The translations under genes were made by a program, and so were the position numbers. From NCBI RefSeq assembly GCF_021442385.1, contig NZ_MUZA01000056.1:1-41352 (forward strand): a DNA stretch of 41,352 nucleotides, read 5' to 3'. The notes under the pieces are model-generated. The model did not search any database, was not told the origin of the DNA, and was given only the letters and a program-made list of their open reading frames with translations. Within the stretch, counting starts at the first letter, position 1, and every line of letters starts with the position of its first letter. Source of the stretch: Micromonospora sp. MH99. GTDB lineage: Bacteria; Actinomycetota; Actinomycetes; Mycobacteriales; Micromonosporaceae. Positions 23,418 to 32,105 of this stretch are shown here, piece by piece.

Positions 23418-23867
23418 CAGCCCGGCCCGTTCGCAGAACCGGCGGGCCCGCTTGTTGTCCTCCAGCACCCACAGCCGGTAGCCGGTCCAGCCCCGCTCGC
23501 TGAGCCCGGCGCGCGCGGCGGCGAACAGCGCGGCGGCTGTCCCGTCGCCCCAGAACGCCGGCTCGACGTAGAGCGCCAGCACCTCGCCGACCGTCGGGTC
23601 CAGATCGTCGCGGTCCTGGTTGCGGCGGTACGGCCCGAACGTGGTGAAGCCGACGACCAGCCCGTCCACCTCGCTGAGCAGCGTGCTGAACGGGTGCTCC
23701 GGGTCGGCGGTGCCCAGGTCGCGTCGGCGCTGTGCCCAGGCCACCACGTTGAGTCGTTCGAGCACCTCGTCCGGCATGAAGCCGGCGTAACCCGCCTGCC
23801 AGCCGTGCACGTGCACCCGGGCGACCGCCTCGGCGTCGTCGGGCTCCTCCCGGCGGATGGTCAGCAT
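23316..23867 (-). CDS. GNAT-family N-acetyltransferase
   Basis: 183 residues. N-terminus LTIRREEPDDAEAVARVHVH, then the family segment HGWQAGYAGFMPDEVLERL shared with many actinobacterial GNATs. The acetyl-CoA turn is AFWGDGTAAALFAAAR, and the C-terminal signature is LWVLEDNKRARRFCERAGL. The last strand (VELRYSGRL) lies in the 102 bp overlapping the convergent GT87 gene, so this 3' end looks like true coding sequence. Upstream on the minus strand TAGAAC ends 6 nt before the ATG, a possible leaderless -10. Substrate unknown. Confidence 0.85.
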   Translation of the reverse strand: MLTIRREEPDDAEAVARVHVHGWQAGYAGFMPDEVLERLNVVAWAQRRRDLGTADPEHPFSTLLSEVDGLVVGFTTFGPYRRNQDRDDLDPTVGEVLALYVEPAFWGDGTAAALFAAARAGLSERGWTGYRLWVLEDNKRARRFCERAGLSPDGERSTYQVPLAGGRGPVGLVELRYSGRLDH

Positions 23868-23947
23868 TGCACCGTTCTATGCCCCCGTGGCGGTCGGAGT
23901 CCAGCTTCCCGCACCGGCGTCGTACCGATGATTTATCGTCGCCGACG

Positions 23948-25177
23948 ATGGCCGCGCCGGAAGCACTCTCACTCGCCCAGGCCCGCCGGGTGGCACTCGC
24001 CGCCCAGGGCTTCGCCGACCCGCCGCCGGTCGGGGTGCCCACGCGTCGACATCTGCGCCGGGTCCTCGACCGGGTCGGGTTGATCCAGATGGACTCGGTA
24101 AACGTGCTGCAACGGGCGCACTACCTGCCGCTCTACAGCCGGCTCGGACCGTACCCCACCACGCTGCTCGACCAGGCCGCCTACCGGCGCCCCCGCGAGC
24201 TGTTCGAGTACTGGGGCCACGAGGCGTCCCTCGTGCCGGTGGGGCTGCACCCGCTGCTGCGCTGGCGGATGGCCCGCGCGCACAGCGAATCCTGGGGCGG
24301 CATGCGGCGCATCGCGCAGGAGCAGCCGGAGCTGGTCGCCTGGGTCCGGGACGAGGTGGCCGCGCGGGGCCCGTTGACGGCCGCCGAGATCGAGCACGAC
24401 GCCCCTCGGGAGACCGGCAACTGGGGGTGGAACTGGTCGGCGGTGAAGCGGGCTCTGGAGTTCCTGTTCTGGGCCGGCGAGGTGACCGCCGCCGAGCGCA
24501 GCACGTCCTTCGCCCGCCGCTACGACCTGCCCGAGCGGGTGCTCCCGCCGGCCGTGCTGGCCGCGCCCACCCCGACCGACGCCGAGGCGTACCGCGCTCT
24601 GGTGGCCCTGGCGGCGCGGTCGCTCGGGGTGGCCGCCGAACCGGAGCTGCGCGACTACTTCCGGCTGCCCCTGGCCGGTGCCCGGCAGGCAGTCGCCGAG
24701 CTGGCCGAGGCCGGTGAGCTGGTGCCGGTCACCGTGGCGGGCTGGCGACAGCCGGCGTGGCTGCACGCGTCCGCCCGGCTGCCCCGGTGGATCCGGGCCA
24801 ACACCCTGGTCAGCCCGTTCGACCCGCTGGTCTGGGAACGGGCCCGCACCGAGCGGCTGTTCGACTTCAGCTACCGGATCGAGATCTACGTGCCGGCGCC
24901 GCAGCGGGTCTACGGCTACTACGTGCTGCCGTTCCTGCAGGGCGACAGGTTCACCGCCCGGGTCGACCTGAAGGCCGACCGCAGGGCCGGGGTGCTCCTG
25001 GTGCCGGCCGCCTGGATGGAGCCCGGCGCCGACCCGGGGGAGACCGCCGTGGCCCTCGCCGCCGAGCTGTACCGGCTCGCCGGCTGGCTCGGGTTGGACG
25101 CGGTGGCGCCGCCCGCGGCCGGCGACCTGGCCGGTCCGCTCACCGCCGCGTTGGCCGGCGTGTCCGGTGTAGCGTGA
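23948..25177 (+). CDS. Winged-helix DNA glycosylase of the AlkX/YcaQ type
   Basis: 409 residues of the HTH_42 (AlkZ/AlkX) superfamily, which excise bulky alkylated bases and unhook interstrand crosslinks. The catalytic Q-phi-D signature is Q47-M48-D49 in GLIQMDSVNVLQRAHY. Q-phi-D is the AlkX (YcaQ) form, while AlkZ has Q-phi-Q. Other conserved parts are EYWGHEASLVP, WNWSAVKRALEFLFWAGEV, and LVSPFDPLVWERARTERLFD with YRIEIYVPAPQRVYGYYVLP. ATG 23948 was chosen because the family begins there and TATCGT ends 8 nt before it. Upstream in-frame starts lie antisense to the GNAT start. It may defend against crosslinking metabolites. Confidence 0.88.
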   Translation: MAAPEALSLAQARRVALAAQGFADPPPVGVPTRRHLRRVLDRVGLIQMDSVNVLQRAHYLPLYSRLGPYPTTLLDQAAYRRPRELFEYWGHEASLVPVGLHPLLRWRMARAHSESWGGMRRIAQEQPELVAWVRDEVAARGPLTAAEIEHDAPRETGNWGWNWSAVKRALEFLFWAGEVTAAERSTSFARRYDLPERVLPPAVLAAPTPTDAEAYRALVALAARSLGVAAEPELRDYFRLPLAGARQAVAELAEAGELVPVTVAGWRQPAWLHASARLPRWIRANTLVSPFDPLVWERARTERLFDFSYRIEIYVPAPQRVYGYYVLPFLQGDRFTARVDLKADRRAGVLLVPAAWMEPGADPGETAVALAAELYRLAGWLGLDAVAPPAAGDLAGPLTAALAGVSGVA

Positions 25178-25181
25178 GCGT

Positions 25182-25727
25182 GTGACGAGCGTTCCCGGAC
25201 CGGTCGACCAGCCGCAGCCCACCCCCGGTGCGGGTTGGCCGGCGAGCCCGTCGGGTGACTACGGCTACCCGACGCCCGAGCCCGACCGGCTCACCCGGCT
25301 CGTGCTGCGCCTGCACGCGCGGTCACCGCGCTGGGCGGCGCCACTGGCCGCGGTCGGCTGCGTCGGTCTCGGCATGGCCTACGCGTTGCTGAGCAACCCG
25401 GCCCACGCCGACCCGGACGCCGCGCCGACCTGCCTGCTCAAGCTGACCACGGGGCTCGACTGTCCGGGCTGCGGCGGCACCCGCGCGCTCTGGTACGTGC
25501 TGCACGGCGACCTGCCGGCCGCCGCCCGGCACCACTTCCTGTTCGTCTTCGCGGTGCCCTTCCTGGCGTACCTCTTCGTCGCCTGGGCGGGAAACCAGGC
25601 GTTCGGTTGGCGGCTGCCCGAGCTGCGGATCAGCTCGAAGGTGATCGTCGGTTTCCTTGGCGCGTGGCTGGCCTTCTCGGTGCTGCGCAATTTGCCCTGG
25701 GCGCCGTTTACGTCGCTCTACGTCTGA
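25182..25727 (+). CDS. DUF2752 membrane protein
   Basis: 181 residues. A Pro-rich N-terminal tail of about 45 residues is followed by a membrane segment (AAPLAAVGCVGLGMAYALL). The DUF2752 hallmark CPGCGGTRALWYVLHGDL comes next, then two more spans (FLFVFAVPFLAYLFVAWAG and IVGFLGAWLAFSVLRNL). The CPGCGxTR motif is invariant in the family and may bind metal or form a disulfide; function is unknown. GTG 25182 starts 4 nt after the previous stop, and a TAGCGT hexamer spanning that stop ends 6 nt before the GTG, so it may have its own leaderless promoter. Confidence 0.85.
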   Translation: MTSVPGPVDQPQPTPGAGWPASPSGDYGYPTPEPDRLTRLVLRLHARSPRWAAPLAAVGCVGLGMAYALLSNPAHADPDAAPTCLLKLTTGLDCPGCGGTRALWYVLHGDLPAAARHHFLFVFAVPFLAYLFVAWAGNQAFGWRLPELRISSKVIVGFLGAWLAFSVLRNLPWAPFTSLYV

Positions 25728-25801
25728 GGGCCCGCCAGCTCCGCCCGGCGTGATGTGGCGGGGCCTTGCTCGGTCGGCTGCGCGGGGTCCTTCCTGCGCG
25801 T

Positions 25802-25936
25802 CCTGTCGAGCTGCCCCAGATGTGGGGCATGGCGGTGGTGGGGCCCGGCGTGGTGCCGTCTGCCCCCGGGCGTGGGGCAAGGCGTGGTGGACCCGGTGTC
25901 GTGCTGCCTGCCCCAGATATGGGGCAGCTCGACAGG
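25802..25936. repeat. 28-nt near-perfect inverted repeat with internal palindromes
   Basis: Left arm 25802-25829 begins CCTGTCGAGCTGCCCCAGAT. Right arm 25909-25936 ends in the reverse complement ATGGGGCAGCTCGACAGG. The arms differ at two positions. Each arm itself contains a GCCCCAGATRTGGGGC palindrome. A 79-nt GC-rich centre carries further GGGGC/GCCCC blocks. Confidence 0.75.
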
Positions 25937-25983
25937 GAACCGCGGACGTGGCAGGGACCCGGCAGGGCGTCGGCGTACCGGTC

Positions 25984-25997
25984 GAGATCTTGGACAC
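25984..25997. repeat. Half copy of the AGATCTTGGACAC palindrome arm
   Basis: GAGATCTTGGACAC matches 13 bases of the left arm of the palindrome at 14149. No complementary right arm follows, so it is a solitary or decayed copy. Confidence 0.55.
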
Positions 25998-26069
25998 CTG
26001 CGGCCCCGATGGAGCGCACGGGCCGGTGATTTTGCGGTAGCTGGGCGCTTTCTGCACCGCGAGCCCGAG

Positions 26070-26098
26070 TTGGGCGCGCGAGCGCCGGCCACTACAGT
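26070..26098 (+). promoter_or_regulatory. Leaderless thyX promoter
   Basis: TTGGGC (26070-26075), 17-nt spacer, TACAGT (26093-26098), then exactly 7 nt to ATG 26106. This is the best-formed promoter in the window and puts the transcription start on the initiation codon. Confidence 0.6.
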
Positions 26099-26105
26099 CC
26101 CAGGA

Positions 26106-26855
26106 ATGCCGGAGATGGTGCAGCCCCAGGTCAAGTTGATCGCGTGGACCCAGTTCGCGGCCCCGGACGACGTGCCGTGGTCGACCGACGCCGAGGGCGG
26201 CCAGGCGCTCGCCGAGTTCGCCGGGCGGGCCTGCTACCAGTCGTGGAAGAAGCCGAACCCGGCGACCGCGACCAACGCCGGCTACCTCGCGCACATCCTC
26301 GAGGTCGGCCACCTGAGCGTGCTGGAGCACGGCTCGGTGACCTTCTACTTCACCGGGGTGTCGCGCTCCTTCACCCACGAGTTGATCCGGCACCGGCACT
26401 TCTCGTACTCCCAGCTCTCGCAGCGGTACGTCCCGGAGCGGGACGCGGCAATGGTCGAGCCGGCGGTCATCGCCGACGACCCGGAGCTGCACAAGAAGTT
26501 CACCGAGGCCGCCGAGGCGAGCGTGCGGGCCTACACCGAGCTGCTGGAGGGTCTTGAGCAGCGGTTCTCCGACGAGCCGAACCCGACGCTGCGCCGCAAG
26601 CAGGCGCGGCAGGCGGCCCGCGCGGTGCTGCCCAACGCCACCGAGACCCGGATCGTGGTCAGCGGCAACTACCGGGCGTGGCGGCACTTCGTCGCCATGC
26701 GGGCCACCGAGCACGCCGACGTGGAGATCCGTGAGCTGGCCGTGGAGTGCCTGCGTCAGCTTCAGGGAGTCGCGCCGAACGTCTTCGCCGACTTCGTGAT
26801 CTCGACGCTCCCGGACGGCACCGAGGTGGCGGCCAGCCCGCACGAGGCGTCCTGA
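26106..26855 (+). CDS. thyX: FAD-dependent thymidylate synthase
   Basis: 249 residues. Converts dUMP to dTMP using methylene-tetrahydrofolate and NADPH-reduced FAD. The ThyX signature RHRX7S is present as RHRHFSYSQLS (R95-H96-R97 to S105), followed by QRYVPE. FAGRACYQSW, VGHLSVLEHGSVTFYF and SGNYRAWRHFVAMR are the other conserved parts. It is followed closely by dapA and rnj, an order conserved in actinomycetes. ATG 26106 fits the leaderless promoter. Confidence 0.97.
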   Translation: MPEMVQPQVKLIAWTQFAAPDDVPWSTDAEGGQALAEFAGRACYQSWKKPNPATATNAGYLAHILEVGHLSVLEHGSVTFYFTGVSRSFTHELIRHRHFSYSQLSQRYVPERDAAMVEPAVIADDPELHKKFTEAAEASVRAYTELLEGLEQRFSDEPNPTLRRKQARQAARAVLPNATETRIVVSGNYRAWRHFVAMRATEHADVEIRELAVECLRQLQGVAPNVFADFVISTLPDGTEVAASPHEAS

Positions 26856-26889
26856 GCCCTTCCCCGGCGGGCTCCGGCTGGTCGTCCGC

Positions 26890-26895
26890 TAGGTT
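26890..26895 (+). promoter_or_regulatory. -10 hexamer of a probable leaderless dapA promoter
   Basis: TAGGTT ends 7 nt before ATG 26903, the same hexamer and spacing as for dapB. No good -35 is seen; GGAGG (26896-26900) lies only 2 nt from the ATG, too close for a normal Shine-Dalgarno. Confidence 0.45.
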
Positions 26896-26902
26896 GGAGG
26901 GT

Positions 26903-27829
26903 ATGACGCACGACCACCCCGACGCCGCGGCCCGAACGGCGTCCCGCCCCTTCGGCCGGGTGCTCACGGCCATGGTGAGCCCGTTCACCCCCGACGGCTC
27001 GCTCGACCTCGACGGCGCCGCCCGACTGGCGAGCCACCTGGTCGACGAGCAGGGCAACGACGCGCTGGTGGTCAACGGCACCACCGGTGAGTCGCCGACC
27101 ACCACCGACGCGGAGAAGGAACGCCTGATCCGGGCCGTGGTGGAGGCCGTCGGTGACCGGGCCAGGGTCGTCGCCGGGGTGGGCACCAACGACACGCGGC
27201 ACACCATCGAGCTGGCGGCGGCCGCCGAGAAGGCCGGCGCGCACGGCCTGCTCGTGGTCACCCCGTACTACAACAAGCCGCCGCAGAGCGGCCTGCTGCG
27301 GCACTTCACCGCCGTGGCCGACGCCAGCGGACTGCCGGTGATGCTGTACGACATCCCACACCGCTCCGGCGTGCCGATCGACACCGAGACACTGGTCCGG
27401 CTCGCCGACCACGCGCGGATCGTAGCGGTCAAGGACGCCAAGGGCGACCTGACCGCCACCAGCTGGGTGACCAGCCGGACCGGCCTCGCCTTCTACAGCG
27501 GCGAGGACTCGCTCACCCTGCCGGCGCTGGCCGTCGGTTGCGTGGGCGTGGTCGGCACCTCGACGCACTTCACCGGGGCGCTGACCGCAGAGATGATCGA
27601 GGCGTACGACGCGGGGGACATGCCGGCCGCGCTTGCCCTGCACCGGCGGCTGCTGCCGCTGTTCACCGGCATCTTCCGCACGCAGGGCACCATCCTGGTG
27701 AAGGCGGGCCTGGCGTCGCTGGGCCTGCCGGCCGGCCCGGTGCGACCCCCGCTCGTGGACGCCACCGACGACGAGATCGCCCAGCTGCGCGCGGACTTCG
27801 CGGCAGCGGGCCTGGAGCTGCCCGAATGA
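26903..27829 (+). CDS. dapA: 4-hydroxy-tetrahydrodipicolinate synthase
   Basis: 308 residues. Condenses pyruvate and aspartate semialdehyde in the first committed step of diaminopimelate/lysine synthesis; acts just before DapB. TIM-barrel aldolase motifs are NGTTGESPTTTDAEK, VTPYYNKPPQSGL, Y149 in MLYDIPHRSG and the Schiff-base K177 in IVAVKDAKGDL. Its TGA overlaps an ATG that begins a 19-codon ORF leading into rnj. No lysine riboswitch is seen upstream, consistent with actinobacteria. Confidence 0.97.
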   Translation: MTHDHPDAAARTASRPFGRVLTAMVSPFTPDGSLDLDGAARLASHLVDEQGNDALVVNGTTGESPTTTDAEKERLIRAVVEAVGDRARVVAGVGTNDTRHTIELAAAAEKAGAHGLLVVTPYYNKPPQSGLLRHFTAVADASGLPVMLYDIPHRSGVPIDTETLVRLADHARIVAVKDAKGDLTATSWVTSRTGLAFYSGEDSLTLPALAVGCVGVVGTSTHFTGALTAEMIEAYDAGDMPAALALHRRLLPLFTGIFRTQGTILVKAGLASLGLPAGPVRPPLVDATDDEIAQLRADFAAAGLELPE

Positions 27830-27881
27830 TCGAACGACACGATGGGCGCCGAGTGACGGCGTCGCAGAATGAGGTGGACGC

Positions 27882-27885
<4 letters not shown>
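27826..27885 (+). CDS. Putative 19-residue coupling peptide between dapA and rnj
   Basis: ATG 27826 overlaps the dapA stop (ATGA) and its TGA 27883-27885 overlaps the rnj GTG (GTGA). A ribosome ending dapA could therefore reinitiate, translate 19 residues (starting MIERHDGRRV) and reinitiate at rnj. The peptide is hydrophilic with no known family. It may be a device for coupling rather than a functional protein, or coincidence. Confidence 0.35.
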
Positions 27886-29570
<1,685 letters not shown>

Positions 29571-29580
29571 CACGCGTGAC

Positions 29581-29625
29581 CGGGCCGGTCGCCGACATCC
29601 CCCGTGGATGTCGGTGACCGGCCCG
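29581..29625. terminator. 20-bp terminator after rnj
   Basis: CGGGCCGGTCGCCGACATCC (29581-29600), loop CCCGT, GGATGTCGGTGACCGGCCCG (29606-29625), with one G-U. It lies between convergent rnj and the minus-strand cluster, so probably works both ways. Confidence 0.8.
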
Positions 29626-29650
29626 GATCGTGTCGCGGGCGCGCTCCGGC

Positions 29651-29929
29651 TCAGGCCCGCGACATCCGGCGGCGCAGCACCAGCAGCCCGGCGCCGAGGG
29701 CCAGCAGCGCCACGCCGATGAGGGCGTACGTGCTGCCGGACGACCCGGTGCGGGGCAGTTGCGCGGCGTCGGGGATGGACGTGCTCGGCGCGGACGGGGT
29801 CGCGGTGGCGGTCGGACCGGCCGGTGGCGGGGTCGTGGCGGTGCATGGTCGGTGATGGCCGTACCACATCGACCCGGCGCCTCCGGTTGCGTGCTGTCGG
29901 ATGTCGCACAGTCGCGCCCCGCCCTGCAA
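29651..29929 (-). pseudogene. Orphan LPXTG sortase-signal fragment
   Basis: The C-terminal half is a complete cell-wall sorting signal: LPRTG (residues 58-62), a hydrophobic span (STYALIGVALLALGAGLLVL) and the basic tail RRRMSRA. Before it is a Pro/Thr/Ala-rich wall-spanning spacer (TTPPPAGPTATATPSAPS). The first ~30 residues (MQGGARLCDIRQHATGG) are not a signal peptide, and no export signal exists in any nearby frame. The frame starts 21 nt after the stop of the YbjN-TPR gene. It is most simply the 3' remnant of a sortase-anchored surface protein gene. A start codon or signal further upstream is excluded by the neighbouring gene. Confidence 0.6.
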
Positions 29930-29950
29930 CCAACTGCCCTGTCCGCGGCA

Positions 29951-31525
29951 TCAGGGGAGCGCGGCGACCGCCTCGGCGTAGGCGACTCCGGTGGCGATGG
30001 CGGCGTCCACCAGCACCGTGAGCTGCGCCGGGGCCACCCCGTGAGCCAGGTTCGTGGCCACGTCGCCGGCCAGCACCAGCTCCTCACCGAGGTCGTGCGC
30101 GTACGCCTTGGGCAGCAGCCGGTCGTGGTTCCAGGCGTTGCAGAAGGCGTACACCTCGGCGCGGCGGGTCGCGGGCAGCCGGCGGGCGGCCATGGCGCGG
30201 GCGTGCAGCACCTCGCCGCGCTCGCCGGCCCGACGGAACTGGATCATCACGGCGCCCCACGAGCCGACCACAGTGGCGCCCTCGTCAACGACGTACCGGT
30301 CCCCGCGTCGGTCCAACACCGCGGTGATCATGTCGATGGTCAGCGTCGCCAACTCGCGCTCGTCGTCGGGCTCGATGTCGGGGTCGGGTCCGTCGCCGGG
30401 CTCGTCGTCGGGGGGCAGGGGCACCGCGGCCGCCACGGGACGCTCGGCCAGCCAGCCGGCCATCCGGCCGGAGTGGTGGCCGGTGCCGTTGCGGGCGTCG
30501 AAACTGCCCGCCAGCTCGTTGGCGACCGCGAGCAGCAGCGCGCCGAGGGTGGCGACGTCCAGGTCGGTGGCCGGCCGCCCCCCGTACGCCGGGCGGGGCA
30601 CAGTGCGCACGCCGAGCCCGGCCTCGACGGCCAGGGCGCAGACGAGCGCGCCCGCGGCGGCGAACTCCATCGCCGCGAGGTCGTCGGTGGGCCGGTCCAA
30701 CCGGGGTAGCTGTTCGGCCAGGATGGTCAGGCCGCGTTCCAGGTGCCCGCCCAGGGCACAGAACCGCAGGTGCGCGGCGAGGTACGGGAATGCGGCACGC
30801 TCGTGTCGGTGCCGCCGGTACGACCGCACGTGCGCCGCCGCGGCCCGTTCCGGCTCACCGGTGCGCAGCTCGGGCAGCAGGCTGGCCACCAGCGCCCGCT
30901 CGGGCTGGTCGGTGCAGTCCACCGCGTCGCCAGCCGGCTCCCGCAGCTCGGCCAGCGCGGCCCGCCACTCTCCCCAGCCGGCGAGCAGGTCCGCGCGGCG
31001 GGCCGGGGCGCAGCCGGGGCATCCACCCGACGGCCCGCCGGCCGTGCCCGCCCACCGCTGGTACCAGTGGCGGGCGGTGGGCTCGTCGCCGAGGTGGTCG
31101 GCGATCCGACAGCGCAGCTCCGCGACGGTCGGCGTGTCTGGTCCGTCCGTAGCGACCCGGTGGGCCAGGTCGTCCAGGAGGGACCGGGTCTGGTCCAGCC
31201 CCACCCGGGGGGTGCCGAGCAGCGCCTCCACGGCGTACCGCTGCAGGCGCAGCAGCAGTCGGCCCTCATCGTCGGTGAGCAGCTCGGGCCGGTAGTCGGC
31301 GGCGGCCCGGCACCGGCGCACCGGCTCGACCAGCCGCCACCGTTCGCCGTGCAGCAGGTACGCCTCGATCAGCGCGAACCGGGCGTCCAGTGCGGACCGG
31401 AGGTCCCCGGCCGCGTCGGCCCGCTCGGCGAGCCGTTCGAGGGCGAGCAGCCGGTCCGGCCCGTCGGGGAGGTCCCGTGCGTCGGTGAGCGCGTTCACCA
31501 GCGCCGGATCGCGGTGTACGGTCAC
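29951..31525 (-). CDS. Large protein with C-terminal YbjN domain and TPR-like N-terminus
   Basis: 524 residues. The N-terminal ~330 residues are helical and Arg/Leu/Ala-rich, in TPR-like pairs (LLALERLAERADAAGDLRSA, ALDARFALIEAYLLHGERW, AAFPYLAAHLRFCALGGHLE). They include a GGCPGC pair of cysteines. An acidic linker follows (PPDDEPGDGPDPDIEPDDE). The C-terminal ~130 residues are a YbjN-type domain with FCNAWNHDRL at 461-470 and LVLAGDVATNLAHGVAPAQL. YbjN proteins have a secretion-chaperone-like fold and poorly defined regulatory roles. GTG at 31525 overlaps the upstream YbjN gene's stop (GTGA). Function unknown. Confidence 0.75.
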   Translation of the reverse strand: MTVHRDPALVNALTDARDLPDGPDRLLALERLAERADAAGDLRSALDARFALIEAYLLHGERWRLVEPVRRCRAAADYRPELLTDDEGRLLLRLQRYAVEALLGTPRVGLDQTRSLLDDLAHRVATDGPDTPTVAELRCRIADHLGDEPTARHWYQRWAGTAGGPSGGCPGCAPARRADLLAGWGEWRAALAELREPAGDAVDCTDQPERALVASLLPELRTGEPERAAAAHVRSYRRHRHERAAFPYLAAHLRFCALGGHLERGLTILAEQLPRLDRPTDDLAAMEFAAAGALVCALAVEAGLGVRTVPRPAYGGRPATDLDVATLGALLLAVANELAGSFDARNGTGHHSGRMAGWLAERPVAAAVPLPPDDEPGDGPDPDIEPDDERELATLTIDMITAVLDRRGDRYVVDEGATVVGSWGAVMIQFRRAGERGEVLHARAMAARRLPATRRAEVYAFCNAWNHDRLLPKAYAHDLGEELVLAGDVATNLAHGVAPAQLTVLVDAAIATGVAYAEAVAALP

Positions 31526-31992
31526 GCCGGCACCGCGCCGGGCAGCCGGCCGACGGCCACGGCGAGTTGGCAGCCGGCCGAGATGCCACAGTCGAGCAAC
31601 TGGTCGAGCTGGTGCGGGGTGACCCCACGTTCCAGGTCGGTGATCACCTCACCGTAGACCCGCGCCCTGCCCCCGTCGTCGACGTGCACGAAGGCCTTCG
31701 GCCAGAGCCGGTCGTGGTTCCACGAGTTGCAGAAGATGTACAGGTCCGGGACCCGTTCGATGCCGAAGGCGGGCGTGACCATCGTGCGGACCTGGAGCAA
31801 CTCGCCGTCCCCGCCGAGACGCAGGAACCAGATCAGGTTGTCGTCGAAGCGACCCACGAGGTCACCGTTCACGGCGCGGCCGACCGACCGGCCACGCGCG
31901 GCGAGCACCGCGGCGAGCAGCTCGTCGGTCAACGGGCGCAACCTACCGGGGTGCCCGGCCAGCGGATCGTCCTCGAGTCCCGGCGACGCCAT
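31522..31992 (-). CDS. YbjN-domain protein
   Basis: 156 residues, nearly all one YbjN domain. FCNSWNHDRL at 87-96 and PKAFVHVDDGGRARVYGEVI match the C-terminal domain of the next gene, so the two are paralogues. ATG at 31992 has AGAAGGGA upstream on the minus strand. It is first in a two-gene unit with a 4-nt overlap and is divergent from ftsK across a 113-nt spacer. The YbjN family is widespread, with few experimentally defined functions. Confidence 0.8.
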   Translation of the reverse strand: MASPGLEDDPLAGHPGRLRPLTDELLAAVLAARGRSVGRAVNGDLVGRFDDNLIWFLRLGGDGELLQVRTMVTPAFGIERVPDLYIFCNSWNHDRLWPKAFVHVDDGGRARVYGEVITDLERGVTPHQLDQLLDCGISAGCQLAVAVGRLPGAVPA

Positions 31993-32093
31993 CGGGCATC
32001 CCTTCTGAGGCGGATATCACGACCGGCGGTGGGGTCCGTGCTGCGACGCGCGGACACGACCCGGAAAAGCGGCGATCTGCCCGGCCCCACCGT

Positions 32094-32099
32094 TACCGT
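32094..32099 (+). promoter_or_regulatory. -10 hexamer of a probable leaderless ftsK promoter
   Basis: TACCGT ends 6 nt before ATG 32106; no Shine-Dalgarno is present. Confidence 0.45.
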
Positions 32100-32105
32100 G
32101 ACTCT

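Larger units (their letters stand above)
25728..26105. other. Gene-free spacer between DUF2752 and thyX
   Basis: 378 bases with no credible gene. It contains the 28-nt inverted repeat pair (25802-25829 / 25909-25936), several GCCCC...GGGGC mini-palindromes, a half copy of the AGATCTTGGACAC element (25985-25997) and the thyX promoter at its end. Open frames crossing it are low-complexity, mutually overlapping and lack ribosome sites. Confidence 0.7.

Noticed and set aside
25755..26105. N-terminal extension of ThyX or a separate gene in the spacer
   Set aside because: Sequence is repeat-derived, several frames are open at once, and a promoter with -10 seven bases before ATG 26106 marks the start.
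26747..26902. Longer DapA from GTG 26747
   Set aside because: The extension overlaps thyX and is out of family; ATG 26903 fits the family and the -10 spacing.
29630..30709. Plus-strand open frame opposite the LPXTG fragment and YbjN gene
   Set aside because: No ribosome site or domain, composition Gly/Arg/Val-rich; the minus-strand YbjN motifs are real.
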